Shown in pieces: positions 36,941-45,586 of a DNA stretch of 64,000 nucleotides. The stretch's first letter is position 1. Every line of letters starts with the position of its first letter. The notes beneath the pieces were generated by a model. The model worked only from the letters and a program-made list of their open reading frames with translations, did not search any database and was not told the origin of the DNA. The stretch spans positions 1,302,001 to 1,366,000 of the forward strand of contig NZ_CANKYW010000001.1 of NCBI RefSeq assembly GCF_947488135.1, in the 5' to 3' direction. The DNA comes from an uncultured Marivita sp. (GTDB taxonomy: Bacteria; Pseudomonadota; Alphaproteobacteria; Rhodobacterales; Rhodobacteraceae). The translations under genes were made by a program, and so were the position numbers.

Positions 36941-37404
36941 TCCGCCCGCCGCGCCGCCGCGATCCACAGAACCATGAGGCCGAGGGAAATCACCATGTTC
37001 CAGCTCGCCATCGAGAGGCCGAACATCTCCCACGGCACCTCGTCGCACCGCACCAGTGGCGCGGACATGATCTGATCGAACAGCTCGTCCGTGGACAGTC
37101 CGCCGATGGGGCCGGAGGTGCAGGTGGTGGGGCCTTCCCACCAGCCGCGTTCGACGCCGGTGTGATACCCACCGATGGCAGCGGTGGTCAACGCCGCCAG
37201 CGCGCCCAGCCATGCCAGCACCGGTGTCCCAAAGCGTAACGCGATCAGGCCGAGGACAATGGCCACCACATGCGGATAGCGTTGCCAGATGCACATGGCG
37301 CAGGGGGGAAGTCCGCCGATATACTGGAAGGCGAACGCGCCCAGCATCAGCGCGGCAGACCCTGCGGTCGCCATCAAGATCAGCATGTTGCGTGTTACCG
37401 TCAT
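36937..37404 (-). CDS. dsbB: Disulfide bond formation protein B
   Basis: 155 residues with four membrane helices. The first periplasmic redox pair is CAMC (in GGLPPCAMCIWQRYPH), and the second pair is the Cys of TTCTSG and of VRCDEVPW. DsbB reoxidises DsbA and passes electrons to quinone. The gene is followed upstream on the minus strand by the ExoD-like gene with a one-base gap, so both are in one operon. Confidence 0.9.
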   Translation of the reverse strand: MTVTRNMLILMATAGSAALMLGAFAFQYIGGLPPCAMCIWQRYPHVVAIVLGLIALRFGTPVLAWLGALAALTTAAIGGYHTGVERGWWEGPTTCTSGPIGGLSTDELFDQIMSAPLVRCDEVPWEMFGLSMASWNMVISLGLMVLWIAAARRAD

Positions 37405-37405
37405 C

Positions 37406-38020
37406 TCAGAGACCTATCCAGGTTTTGATCAGGCTCACCAACGTCGCGCCGGCGATCAGCAGCGTGGCGATCCATGTGGTCCCAAGACCTACGCCAAGAA
37501 GGACGAGGATACCATCGCGCTGCAAAAGGCCCATCGCCACCCCGACGACCGCAATGCCGGGAACGGTGTTCGTTCCGGGCAACGGCACCAGGATCGACGC
37601 GCTGAACAGGACAAGTGCGGCCCCCACCAACCGGTCCATCGGGGAACGGGTGAGAACGCTCAGCCGGGGACGACTGACCGCCTCGATCCGCCGCAACCAT
37701 GGGCCCGCGCGCCGCGCGAGGCTGTGCAGATCGGCTGAGGACACCGTCCGTGCGGCCAGTCGCGCCGGAAGCCACGGCACGCGGCGGCCCAGCAGCATCT
37801 GCACCGACACGAACATGAGCGGCAACGAGACGATCTGCGGAATGCCGTAAAGGAACGGGATGCAACAGGGCAGGGCCAACACCAAAAGGAACAGTCCGAA
37901 AGCCCGCTCGTGCAGTTGATCCAGGACCCAGCCCAGCGTGGCGGTCTGGCCCTGCGCCTCGGCAGCAAGGTGATCGAGTCGATCCGAGATCGCCATGGAT
38001 TCCGAGGGGGCCGCTGTCAT
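37406..38020 (-). CDS. ExoD-like exopolysaccharide synthesis protein
   Basis: 204 residues with several membrane helices after an acidic N-terminus. The pattern ERAFGLFLLVLALPCCIPFLYGIPQIVSLPLMFVSVQMLLGRRVPWLP is the core of the ExoD family, and ILVPLPGTNTVPGIAVVGVAMGLLQRDG is its second half. ExoD was found through exopolysaccharide and alkaline-sensitivity mutants in rhizobia; its biochemical role is unclear. The start at 38020 follows AGGAGACATGAC. Confidence 0.88.
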   Translation of the reverse strand: MTAAPSESMAISDRLDHLAAEAQGQTATLGWVLDQLHERAFGLFLLVLALPCCIPFLYGIPQIVSLPLMFVSVQMLLGRRVPWLPARLAARTVSSADLHSLARRAGPWLRRIEAVSRPRLSVLTRSPMDRLVGAALVLFSASILVPLPGTNTVPGIAVVGVAMGLLQRDGILVLLGVGLGTTWIATLLIAGATLVSLIKTWIGL

Positions 38021-38213
38021 GTCATGTCTCCTGGCACCGCTCGGGGACGGGCTGTGATCTTTCGGAAAGGGGCGTAGCAAATCGGTTTGCCTTGTACCAG
38101 CGCAAGTCGTCGGAACGGCTGGCGTGTGGCGACGGTTGGCGATCACATTCCAGCCGGTTCCGCGCAATTGGGTCTGGACGTTCGACGGCAAGTTCGGTAC
38201 GTCCCATGTCCGT

Positions 38214-38299
38214 GCCCAAGTGGCGGAATGGTAGACGCAGGGGATTCAAAATCCCCCGCCTTCACGGGCGTGCGAGTTCGAGTCTCGCCTTGGGCACCA
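38214..38299 (+). tRNA. tRNA-Leu (CAA anticodon)
   Basis: A class II tRNA. The acceptor arm GCCCAAG pairs with CTTGGGC (38289-38295), followed by discriminator A and an encoded CCA (38297-38299). The anticodon stem-loop GGGGA-TTCAAAA-TCCCC gives anticodon CAA for UUG codons. A variable arm and T arm GCGAGTTCGAGTCTCGC follow. The gene remains complete although its 3' half is the attachment site of the island. Confidence 0.95.
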
Positions 38300-38300
38300 A
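38244..38300 (+). repeat. attL: island attachment repeat inside tRNA-Leu
   Basis: 57 bases from the anticodon loop to just past the CCA end of tRNA-Leu recur at 46209-46265 with 4 mismatches (53/57 identical by eye). A tyrosine integrase gene ends 78 bases downstream. This is the usual pattern of integration into the 3' end of a tRNA gene. Confidence 0.85.
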
Positions 38301-38378
38301 TGATTTCAAGGGCTTCTGCGCCCCACCAATTCGTATTCTGCTCACGTGGCTCGCTGACTCCCACGTGCGACTCCCACT

Positions 38379-39470
38379 TCAGTTCGCAAATCGGCGCATT
38401 TGCGCGGTTCGGGACATCGCTTTCCTGTTGGCTTCTACTCGATACTTCGCAACCGTCTCGAGGCTCTGACCCGTAACCGCTTGAATCTCTGCGTCCGAAC
38501 ACCCCGCTTCTGCGAGTTCGACGCATGCACGCTTTCGAAGGCCGTGAAGGCTGTAGCGCTTGGCATCATCATCGTTTTCCTTCGCTACAGAAGAGAGAGT
38601 CGCGCGCCATGCCCTAAATGATTTTTCGATATCGTTGTAGGAAAACGGGCTGCTTTCTGATTTCGCAAGCACATGTCGCGGTCCTGTTTCAAGTTGATCA
38701 ATCAGTATCCGCAAGCGAGATGGGCAATATATTTCGAAATTTTTGTCACCCTTCTCGTCTTCGACTGTAACCCATTCGCCGTTGAACGCGCTCCTCAACA
38801 TTCTTACGGCTGCCGAAGGTTTCTGGCCCGTGCCTCGGATCAATTCCGCTCCGATACGCACCTCGTCCGGTGCGCTGGTGAGTTCTTCGAGCAACCAGTC
38901 GGGCCAAGCTAAAGACGCCCTCTGCGCCCCGAATTTGTCAACACCTTGAGCTGGATTGTCGCCCAGCGGCCAATCCAATTTTTCTTTTGCATAGTTCCAT
39001 AGAATGGAGACTGCTTGCAGCATCCAATCGGCGGCTCGGGGCGTGCTTGACATGTTATTGTGTTTCTTCCGGATCGCTGCCCGGGGTGTCGAAGACATTG
39101 GTTTATCTGCGTTCTTTTCCAGAATTTTCTCGAACTCACGATTATCGGACTTCTTTGTGCCCGCAGAGAGTTTCATCTGGATACGAGCATCGCTCCGCCA
39201 CTCGCGGATACATTCAGCCCAAGTATGCTTGGGTGGTTTCCGTTGTGTCGGATGTCGACCTGCCTCAGCCGCCCAGTATTCATCATCAAGCTTTCGAGGA
39301 TCACCCTCCCAATTGAGTTTGATGTTACGCTCTTTCCTCTTGCCGGATCCATCTGTCCAAGTGACCCGGTGATAGGGCGCCCATTCAGACCCGTTCCTGG
39401 GCCAGACCCACTTCAAACGTTCGCGGTGGATCCGCAGCTTTTTGGGTTTCTTGCTATTCGAAATTATCAT
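38379..39470 (-). CDS. Tyrosine-type site-specific integrase
   Basis: 363 residues from the ATG at 39470. An N-terminal arm-binding part and a SAM-like core-binding domain (residues about 90-190) precede the catalytic domain. Recognisable catalytic positions are the HGLRK box (His and second Arg), and the Tyr in TVAKYRVEANRKAMSR. At the first Arg position the sequence is GTGQKPSAAVRM, with Lys where Arg is expected, which could impair catalysis. The gene ends 79 bases from the tRNA-Leu 3' end, as usual for tRNA-targeting integrases. A TTG at 39563 would add 31 unlikely residues. The gene is visibly lower in GC than its neighbours. Confidence 0.88.
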   Translation of the reverse strand: MIISNSKKPKKLRIHRERLKWVWPRNGSEWAPYHRVTWTDGSGKRKERNIKLNWEGDPRKLDDEYWAAEAGRHPTQRKPPKHTWAECIREWRSDARIQMKLSAGTKKSDNREFEKILEKNADKPMSSTPRAAIRKKHNNMSSTPRAADWMLQAVSILWNYAKEKLDWPLGDNPAQGVDKFGAQRASLAWPDWLLEELTSAPDEVRIGAELIRGTGQKPSAAVRMLRSAFNGEWVTVEDEKGDKNFEIYCPSRLRILIDQLETGPRHVLAKSESSPFSYNDIEKSFRAWRATLSSVAKENDDDAKRYSLHGLRKRACVELAEAGCSDAEIQAVTGQSLETVAKYRVEANRKAMSRTAQMRRFAN

Positions 39471-39559
39471 CACCGTCTGGCTTTCGCTTGGTCCCACGGA
39501 GCCTGCACCACTAAAGTCAACGGGCTGTCGGTGGAGCAGCCGCTTTCTGTGAAGGTCCT

Positions 39560-40216
39560 TCAACCTTGACCGGTAATGGCCGGCGCTTCACGGATCTGGG
39601 TCGGGTCGGTCAGCGCTGCGACCATGAAGAGCGCGAAATCCGTGCGCCGCATCAGGTTGCGCGCCAGCGCCGGGTCGTGGGCATGGCGCGCCCGGACCGG
39701 CAAGCCCTCGCTCGGGCCTTCCTCGAGGTCCGAGCCGCGCACCAGGGTCCAGTCCCGTCCGTAGGCGAAAATGAGGTCCGCCGCGCGCTGCTGGTCGTCC
39801 AGATCGACCAAGCGGAGCGCCCTCAGGATCGGCGTGCCGAAGCGGACGATGGCGCGGATCTTCCAGCCGTAGCGGTCCTTGCCGTCGCGGCTGATATGCC
39901 AGCCGCAGGAAAAGACCAGCCGTGCGCCTGGCGACGCGAGGTCGAGCACCGCGCGCGCCGTGCCCGAGGCGAAATCCTGCACGCCCCAGGGCGCCAGGAC
40001 CACCAGCAGGCCGTCGCAGCCTCGTGTCGCGGCCTCGATCACCGCGCGGTCGTCGGTGCGCCCGGGGATAACGGTGATCCGGTCGCTGAAGCGCGCCAGC
40101 TAGTCGACGCTTTCAAGGCGACAGACCCCGGTGACCTCGTAGCCTTGGGCCAGCGCGTGTTCGATCATGTATTGCCCGAGCTTGCCCGAGATGCCGATGA
40201 CGCAGATGTGTTTCAT
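39560..40216 (-). pseudogene. NAD(P)-binding Rossmann protein with an internal amber codon
   Basis: The ATG at 40216 opens KHICVIGISGKLGQYMIEHAL, the dinucleotide-binding start of an NmrA/SDR-like protein, and the frame is consistent to 39560 (218 codons). Codon 39 (40100-40102) is TAG in ...CRLESVD*LARFSDRI. The sequence on both sides is conserved-looking, so a single nonsense change (from CAG or AAG) seems to have ended the gene. The rest reads GCDGLLVVLAPWGVQDFASG and WTLVRGSDLEEGP, typical for the family. The DUF4386 gene lies 22 bases upstream on the same strand. Confidence 0.8.
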
Positions 40217-40238
40217 GGAAGTTCTCCGTTCGAAGGGG

Positions 40239-40961
40239 TCAGACCGCGGCGGTGTGCGGGCGGGTTTGACGGGGACCCCACAGCAGCAGCCAGAGGGCGA
40301 AGCCGATCTCGGAAACTGTCACGATCAGCAGCATCGCGATCTTGACCGCCTCCACCAGCACGGCGTCAGGCAGAGCGAACATCTGCACGCTGTCGACCAT
40401 ATAGCCGGTGCCGCCGACGATCAGGCCAAGGCCCAACAGCCGAGGATAGAGGCCAGAGCGCATGACGAGCGTGCCCAGCAGCAGCAGGTGCAGGCAGAAG
40501 AAGACTTGCCAGATCCACACGCCGGCATCGTGCACATGCCGCATAAGCCCGGCCAACTCGATCCGTTGCGCTTGACTGAAACTGTCCAGCGGCACCGTCC
40601 CGTCGGCCAGCGCCAGCGACGCGGCGTGAAAGAACAACATCGCCGCCATCACCGCGACCATCATCAGTCGGGCATTGGAGGCTGCCAGCGACAGCGTCGC
40701 GTTCACCGGGCGGAACATGAAGTAAAGCATGACCGAGACGAGCACCTCGGCCGTCATCATCAACACGTCGCCGACAATCCCCGCGAAAAACAGCCCGCGC
40801 CGTTCAGCGATGTTGGCGAAGGTCGCGGCCGGGTCGCCGGGAACGTTGAGCAGACCTGGAACGTAGAGGATCGCGAAGCCGCCCGCGAAGGCGATGACGA
40901 GGTAAAGCGCGCCGGTCACGCGGGCATAGGCGCGGGAAGTGGAGTCTTGGAAAGCGTGCAT
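40239..40961 (-). CDS. DUF4386 membrane protein
   Basis: 240 residues with about six membrane segments. The start RAYARVTGALYLVIAFAGGFAILYVPG and the later LFFAGIVGDVLMMTAEVLVSVMLYFMFRPVN are the DUF4386 pattern, as is LLGLGLIVGGTGYMVDS. Function is unknown. An AAGGAGG ribosome site precedes the ATG at 40961. It is the first gene of a short minus-strand unit with the broken NAD(P)-binding gene and is divergent from the LysR regulator, which likely controls it. Confidence 0.82.
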   Translation of the reverse strand: MHAFQDSTSRAYARVTGALYLVIAFAGGFAILYVPGLLNVPGDPAATFANIAERRGLFFAGIVGDVLMMTAEVLVSVMLYFMFRPVNATLSLAASNARLMMVAVMAAMLFFHAASLALADGTVPLDSFSQAQRIELAGLMRHVHDAGVWIWQVFFCLHLLLLGTLVMRSGLYPRLLGLGLIVGGTGYMVDSVQMFALPDAVLVEAVKIAMLLIVTVSEIGFALWLLLWGPRQTRPHTAAV

Positions 40962-41063
40962 CGGGGGCCTCCTTTCGGAATGTGCGTGCATGCGTATCAC
41001 AGATACGCCTCTGCGCGAGCGCAGGGAATTGACCGACTTTGTCGATCTGATATGCAATTTTGT

Positions 41064-41951
41064 ATGGATTGGCGCAGCGTCACTTTCGACTGGAACCGGG
41101 CCCGAGCGTTTCTCGTGACCGCCGAGGAAGGCTCGTTGTCCGCCGCCGCGCGTGCGCTGAAGCTGGCGCAACCGACGCTTGGCCGACAGGTCGAGGCGCT
41201 GGAGGCCGAGTTGGGCGTGGCCCTCTTCGAGCGCTCTGGCCGGGGCCTGCGCCTGACGCCTGCGGGCCACGACCTGCTCGAACATGCAAGGATCATGGGC
41301 GAGGGCGCCCGCGCGCTGTCGCTGGCCGCCTGGGGCCAGACCGAGGCGCTGGAGGGCGAAGTGGCGATCTCGGCCTCGGACGCCTATGCGAGCTACATGC
41401 TGCCAAGGGTCCTCGACCGGGTGCACCGGACCGAGCCCCGCATCCGCATTGAGGTGGTGGTGTCCAACGATCTGTCAGACCTTTCGCGCCGTGAGGCCGA
41501 TATCGCGGTGCGCAACGTGCGGCCAACTGAAGCGGACCTGATCGGTCGCCGGGTGCAAGATGCGCAGGCGCGCCTTTATGCAGCGCCGGACTATCTGGAC
41601 CGGCTGGGCCGCCCCGGGACGGCGGCGGCCTTCGGCGCGGCGGAGTTCATCGAGATCGACTCGGCGGGCAGCCTCATGGGGCTATTGAACGGTCAGGGCT
41701 TCGACCTTGGGCCGGACAACTTCCCCTACCGCTGCCGCAACTTCACCGTGATGTGGGAGATGGTGCGCGCCGGCATGGGCATCGGCATCCTCGACGACCG
41801 CATCGGCGATGCGGACCCGTCCGTCGAACGCGCAGTGCCTGATTTCGAGCCTATCGCCTTCCCGGTCTGGATCGTCGCCCACCGCGACATCGCCCGCGCC
41901 CGCCGCCTGCGGGTCGTGTTCGATGCGTTGGTCGAAGGGTTCGGTGGCTGA
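41064..41951 (+). CDS. LysR family transcriptional regulator
   Basis: 295 residues. The N-terminal helix-turn-helix is FDWNRARAFLVTAEEGSLSAAARALKLAQPTLGRQVEALEAELGVALFERSGRGLRLTPAG. The substrate-binding domain follows (EGEVAISASDAYASYMLPRVLDRV), with periplasmic-binding-protein fold and RAGMGIGILDDRIGD near the end. I choose the ATG at 41064 (MDWRSV...) as the family start; an ATG at 41052 would add four residues. A much longer open frame upstream runs opposite to the DUF4386 gene and is not coding. Divergent placement suggests it regulates the DUF4386 unit. Confidence 0.9.
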   Translation: MDWRSVTFDWNRARAFLVTAEEGSLSAAARALKLAQPTLGRQVEALEAELGVALFERSGRGLRLTPAGHDLLEHARIMGEGARALSLAAWGQTEALEGEVAISASDAYASYMLPRVLDRVHRTEPRIRIEVVVSNDLSDLSRREADIAVRNVRPTEADLIGRRVQDAQARLYAAPDYLDRLGRPGTAAAFGAAEFIEIDSAGSLMGLLNGQGFDLGPDNFPYRCRNFTVMWEMVRAGMGIGILDDRIGDADPSVERAVPDFEPIAFPVWIVAHRDIARARRLRVVFDALVEGFGG

Positions 41952-41954
41952 GGT

Positions 41955-42455
41955 CTATCGATCCGGCGACCCGTGCCGCCGGATCGCGAAACCCTCTTCC
42001 GGGATAGGCAGGGTGAAATGGGCCGAGATCTGCCGGAACTGCGCTTCGGTCACAGCAAATCGATGCTCTCCACGCGCGTTGCGCGTCTGCAACCGTGCGA
42101 GGCACTCGGTTTCCGGAACATCGAGCACGTGCAAGACATGTGCAGCACCCGTCCGCTCGAGGACGTCCCGCATCCAGCCACGAGATTCCACCGTGTTGGC
42201 CGGAAAATCAAGCACGACGGAAACGCCCTCGTTCAGCAGTGCGACCACGTGCCGAGCCATGATCCGCCGCAACTTCTCCGCGCAGCGGACGTAGTCGGCG
42301 ACCGTGTGCATCTCGTCGCCGAAGAGCGTGCCCAGCCAGTCGTCCTCGGGGATGAGGACGGTTTTCTGTCCTTGGACGAGTTCGGCCGCAAGTGTGGACT
42401 TGCCCGCAGCGATCCGACCGCAGAGCATGTGCAGGGTTGGGTGTGAGGACGCCAT
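41955..42455 (-). CDS. P-loop kinase-like ATPase (AAA_33 type)
   Basis: 166 residues. Walker A is CGRIAAGKST near the N-terminus. Further marks are the VLIPEDDWLGTLFGDEM segment, VVLDFPANTVESRGWMRDVL (Walker B-like), and the LID-like RLQTRNARGEH. This is the small-molecule or RNA kinase fold including zeta toxins and chloramphenicol phosphotransferase-like proteins. No antitoxin is adjacent, and the substrate is unknown. It ends 3 bases from the LysR stop, on the opposite strand. Confidence 0.75.
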   Translation of the reverse strand: MASSHPTLHMLCGRIAAGKSTLAAELVQGQKTVLIPEDDWLGTLFGDEMHTVADYVRCAEKLRRIMARHVVALLNEGVSVVLDFPANTVESRGWMRDVLERTGAAHVLHVLDVPETECLARLQTRNARGEHRFAVTEAQFRQISAHFTLPIPEEGFAIRRHGSPDR

Positions 42456-42485
42456 TGATGTCTCCCGGTCAGCGAGTCTTTGCTA

Positions 42486-42992
42486 TCACGGAACCGACGG
42501 CGGGGCCAATGCCGGCAAGGCCACGAGCAGCAGCGCCGCCGACACCACGCAGGCCAGAGTTCGGAAGGTATTCCAGAAGGTCCAGCGCGGCAGGTAGGTG
42601 CCGGTCCAATAGGCGCACGTGGCGTCTTCTGCCGCGCTCATGCGCGCCAGCGCTTCGTTCATCGGCACGTTGAAGAAGAGGGTCACGCCGAAGCATCCAA
42701 ACAAGTAGACCAGCCCCGCAAGCGTCATCAATGTGCCCGGTCCGCCACGCACAGCGATCCCGCCATAGGCGGCGATTCCAAGGGATGCGACGGCGAGGCC
42801 CAGGAACAGCGTCATGAAGACCCAGCGGAACACCTCGCGATTGATGATTTGCATGGCCTCTACGCCACCGCTCCCGCCGGTCCGCGAAAGCGAGCGCATA
42901 ATGAAGTCCGAGAAGGCGAGAAAGACGCCGGCGACCAGCGCGTAGGCGAGGACTGCGCCTTGAAGTAGCAGTAGAAGGGGGGACATCGTCAT
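42486..42992 (-). CDS. DUF1772 (anthrone oxygenase-like) membrane protein
   Basis: 168 residues with four membrane helices. The layout LLLLLQGAVLAYALVAGVFLAFSDFIMRSL, INREVFRWVFMTLFLGL, FGCFGVTLFFNVPMNEALARM and a final helix matches DUF1772. The NVPMNEAL segment is the best family marker. Some members act in polyketide anthrone oxidation, but most are uncharacterised. It stands between the P-loop kinase and the DUF4345 gene on the same strand. Confidence 0.82.
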   Translation of the reverse strand: MTMSPLLLLLQGAVLAYALVAGVFLAFSDFIMRSLSRTGGSGGVEAMQIINREVFRWVFMTLFLGLAVASLGIAAYGGIAVRGGPGTLMTLAGLVYLFGCFGVTLFFNVPMNEALARMSAAEDATCAYWTGTYLPRWTFWNTFRTLACVVSAALLLVALPALAPPSVP

Positions 42993-43046
42993 TATCCTTG
43001 AACGGGTTGAAGTGCAGGCGGCGAGACGTCGCCCGCCGCCAAGTGG

Positions 43047-43466
43047 TCACTGCGTCGCGTGGCTCCGCAAGGGACGAGCCCGGAACCGATGACCGAAGGC
43101 AAGAACGCAAATCACGGCGACAACGAGTTCGAAACCGAGCGCACCGAGGATGCTGGGAGACGGCACGCCGTCGAAGGCGATCCCGGCGAGGCGTCCCGCC
43201 GGGAAGGCGAGGAACACCGTCAGCGCCACGACGATTGCCGTCTGTCGCATGGCGGGCCGAACGATCCCGGCCAACATGAGGGCGCCGAAGGCGGCGAGTC
43301 CTGCGCCGGGGGCGCGCAACTCGCTCAGAAGGTTGACGTTGTCGTCCAACTCGATGCCATAGGTGGCATAGAAGACTCGGGGCATGGCCACGATGGCCGC
43401 GCCGATCCCGAAGGCCGTGATCCCGGAGGCGCCGAGGGCGAATTTCTCGAAACGATTGAGGGACAT
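43047..43466 (-). CDS. DUF4345 membrane protein
   Basis: 139 residues, four membrane helices. It begins LNRFEKFALGASGITAFGIGAAIVAMPRVFYATYGI and continues LSELRAPGAGLAAFGALMLAGIV, where the 'ElRapggg' segment is the DUF4345 hallmark. The start is taken at 43466 with an AAGGACACCTC ribosome region; an ATG six codons upstream is possible. No function is known. Confidence 0.75.
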   Translation of the reverse strand: MSLNRFEKFALGASGITAFGIGAAIVAMPRVFYATYGIELDDNVNLLSELRAPGAGLAAFGALMLAGIVRPAMRQTAIVVALTVFLAFPAGRLAGIAFDGVPSPSILGALGFELVVAVICVLAFGHRFRARPLRSHATQ

Positions 43467-43497
43467 GAGGTGTCCTTTCTGCATCAGGAGGCCGGGG

Positions 43498-44325
43498 TCA
43501 GGCGGCGGAAGACCATGCCGCCGTGGCTGCGGCAGCGCGGGCGAACTCGGTGAAGTCGCGCGGGGCGCGACTCAGGGCGCGCTGGACGCCGTCTGCGAGA
43601 TGCGCGTTGCGCCCGTCCAGTGTCTCGCGCGCGATGGCGGTGAAGACGTCGGCGACGAAATCACCGCCCGCCTGCGCGACATTGGCGTGGAACTCCTCGA
43701 AGCTGATCGGGATATGCCGGATCTCCCGACCCGTCGCCTGGCTCAGCGCGGCGGCCATCTCGGAGAAGGTCAAGAGCCTGGGCCCGGTCACCTCGTAGAA
43801 CTGGCCCCGGTGGCGCACATCCGTGAGCGCCGCGACGGCCACGTCCGCGATGTCGTCGATGTCGATGATCGGCTCGCGCATGTCGCCGCCGGGCATCGGC
43901 AGCACCCCGGCGAGGATCGGGCCGCGCAGGTAGCCTTCGGAGAAGTTCTGCGCGAACCACGCGGCCCGCACGATGGTCCAGTCGACACTGGAGTTGCGCA
44001 CGACCTCCTCGCCCAGCCTTGCGTGGTGTTCGCCGCGGCCCGATAACAGGACGAGGTGTTCGACGCCGACGTCCTTCGCCGTCTCGCAGAGCGACTCGAG
44101 CTTTTCGACCGCGCCGGGAAAGGCCAGGTCCGGGAAATAGGTGACATAGGCCGCGCGGGCGCCGGACAGCGCCGGGGCCCAGGTCTCGTGCGTCTCCCAG
44201 TCGAAGGGAATTGCGGAATTGCGCGATCCGCGGCGGACGGGCACGCCGCGCGCGTCGAGCTGGGCGGCGACGCGACGACCGGTCTTGCCGGTGGCGCCGA
44301 TGACGAGAACGGGTTTGTCGGACAT
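43498..44325 (-). CDS. NmrA-like NAD(P)H-binding protein
   Basis: 275 residues. The Rossmann motif is VLVIGATGKTGRRVAAQL at the N-terminus. WTIVRAAWFAQNFSEGYL and IIDIDDIADVAVAALTD are the conserved NmrA/azoreductase-like segments. Proteins of this group act as NAD(P)H-dependent reductases or redox sensors, without the SDR catalytic Tyr-x3-Lys. AAGGAGCAAACCC precedes the ATG. The DUF4345 and DUF1772 genes are downstream on the same strand, so a small operon is likely, with the AraC gene upstream as the probable regulator. Confidence 0.85.
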   Translation of the reverse strand: MSDKPVLVIGATGKTGRRVAAQLDARGVPVRRGSRNSAIPFDWETHETWAPALSGARAAYVTYFPDLAFPGAVEKLESLCETAKDVGVEHLVLLSGRGEHHARLGEEVVRNSSVDWTIVRAAWFAQNFSEGYLRGPILAGVLPMPGGDMREPIIDIDDIADVAVAALTDVRHRGQFYEVTGPRLLTFSEMAAALSQATGREIRHIPISFEEFHANVAQAGGDFVADVFTAIARETLDGRNAHLADGVQRALSRAPRDFTEFARAAAATAAWSSAA

Positions 44326-44429
44326 GGGTTTGCTCCTTGGCTTTGGGTTGATAGCCAAGGAATACGCGCAAACCTGCGTCCGGTATTGACCCGAGCGGCC
44401 AGTCCCTTGACCATCGCGGCCAAGGTCCC

Positions 44430-45434
44430 TCAGCGCATCTGAAGACCCTTACGGTAATTCGCCGGTGTGACGCCCATCCAGCGCTTGAAGGCTCGGGTGA
44501 ATGCACTCTGCTCCGAGAAGCCGGTCAAGAAGGCGATCTCGGCCAGGGAATGGGCATCGTCGCGCAACAAGCCCTCGGCGAGGTCGCGGCGCGTCTCTTC
44601 GGTCAGGGACTGGAAGGACACGCCGTGTTCGGCGAGGCGCCGGTGAAACGACCGGACGCTGAGACCGAGCTGCGTGGCGATACGCGCCATCTTCGGCGCG
44701 CCCTCGCTGAGGGTCTGCGCGATGGCGGCCCTCGCCTCCGCGACCAGTGAGATGTCTTCTCGGAGGCCGCCCAACTCGGCATCGAGATGCGACAGCAGAT
44801 AGCGGGAAATGCCCTCGTCCCCGAGAATGTTCGGCTGTGACAGGGCCTCGGGTGGGAACAGGATCGCGTCAACATCCGACCCCCAGCGCACCGGACACCC
44901 GAACCAGTCTTCATGCGATGTGATCGCGTCAGGCGCGGCGTGCTGAACCTTCACTTCCAGTGGAGCCACGGGCGCAGGGCTCACTTGCCTTGCGAGCGCA
45001 ACCGTGGCGACCAGAGTCGTCTCATTCGACAGCCGCATCCCAAGCCGCCGTTCGCCGGGCCGATGAATGACGTAGAGCATGCCCCGCGGATCGGGTCTGA
45101 GTTCGTAACGCACGACGCTGGTCCAAAGCCGGGCATAGCGTTCGACCCGTAACAGTGATCCGCGCAGATCGGGCGCGGCCTTCCACGCCAGACCCAACGC
45201 GCCGTATTCGTCGCAGCGCATCGACGCGCCCACGCGCACCGGAAGGTTGGTTGCATCTACCTCGCCGGCCAACCGCTCCAGCATCGTGTAGTAGGCCTCC
45301 GCGTGGATCATCGCCTTGGGGTCCCAGGGGGCCTCCGCATCGATCCCGACCGAGGCAAGCAGCGCAACAGCATCTGGGCCGTCGCCGGCGGCGGCGACCA
45401 TCTTCCGTGCGAAAAGGGATGTCACATAGCTCAT
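44430..45434 (-). CDS. AraC family regulator with arabinose-binding-type N-domain
   Basis: 334 residues from the ATG at 45434 (MSYVTSLFARKM); a TTG 12 codons upstream is an alternative. The N-terminal 230 residues follow the PF12625 pattern found in OruR/ArgR-type regulators. The C-terminal double helix-turn-helix is clear: MARIATQLGLSVRSFHRRLAEHGVSFQSLTEETRRDLAEGLL and SLAEIAFLTGFSEQSAFTRAFKRWMGVTPANYRK. It lies just upstream of the NmrA-like gene in the same direction, about 105 bases away. Ligand unknown. Confidence 0.9.
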   Translation of the reverse strand: MSYVTSLFARKMVAAAGDGPDAVALLASVGIDAEAPWDPKAMIHAEAYYTMLERLAGEVDATNLPVRVGASMRCDEYGALGLAWKAAPDLRGSLLRVERYARLWTSVVRYELRPDPRGMLYVIHRPGERRLGMRLSNETTLVATVALARQVSPAPVAPLEVKVQHAAPDAITSHEDWFGCPVRWGSDVDAILFPPEALSQPNILGDEGISRYLLSHLDAELGGLREDISLVAEARAAIAQTLSEGAPKMARIATQLGLSVRSFHRRLAEHGVSFQSLTEETRRDLAEGLLRDDAHSLAEIAFLTGFSEQSAFTRAFKRWMGVTPANYRKGLQMR

Positions 45435-45586
45435 CCGCACCAGCTTAGGCCTGGCTCTGTTTTCGGCCAAGTCACGAAAAATTCCGCGTTGGAAGGGAGA
45501 TACTTCGTCTCAGGTGCCGCTCTTATGCGACCACGTATGTTCAGGCGGAATTATGCGGCTGGCATCGCGGCGGCAGCGCCCGGCGG

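Noticed and set aside
36938-36942. Overlap of lrp and dsbB stops as a sign of functional linkage
   Set aside because: Convergent stop overlaps are common in compact genomes; nothing links the functions.
38990-39110. Apparent internal duplication (SSTPRAA twice) in the integrase
   Set aside because: The DNA of the two copies is not alike, and the wording fits the normal core-binding domain, so it is not a tandem duplication.
40167-41063. N-terminal extension of the LysR gene by nearly 300 codons
   Set aside because: The extension runs opposite to DUF4386, is charged and repetitive, and the LysR helix-turn-helix starts right after the ATG at 41064.
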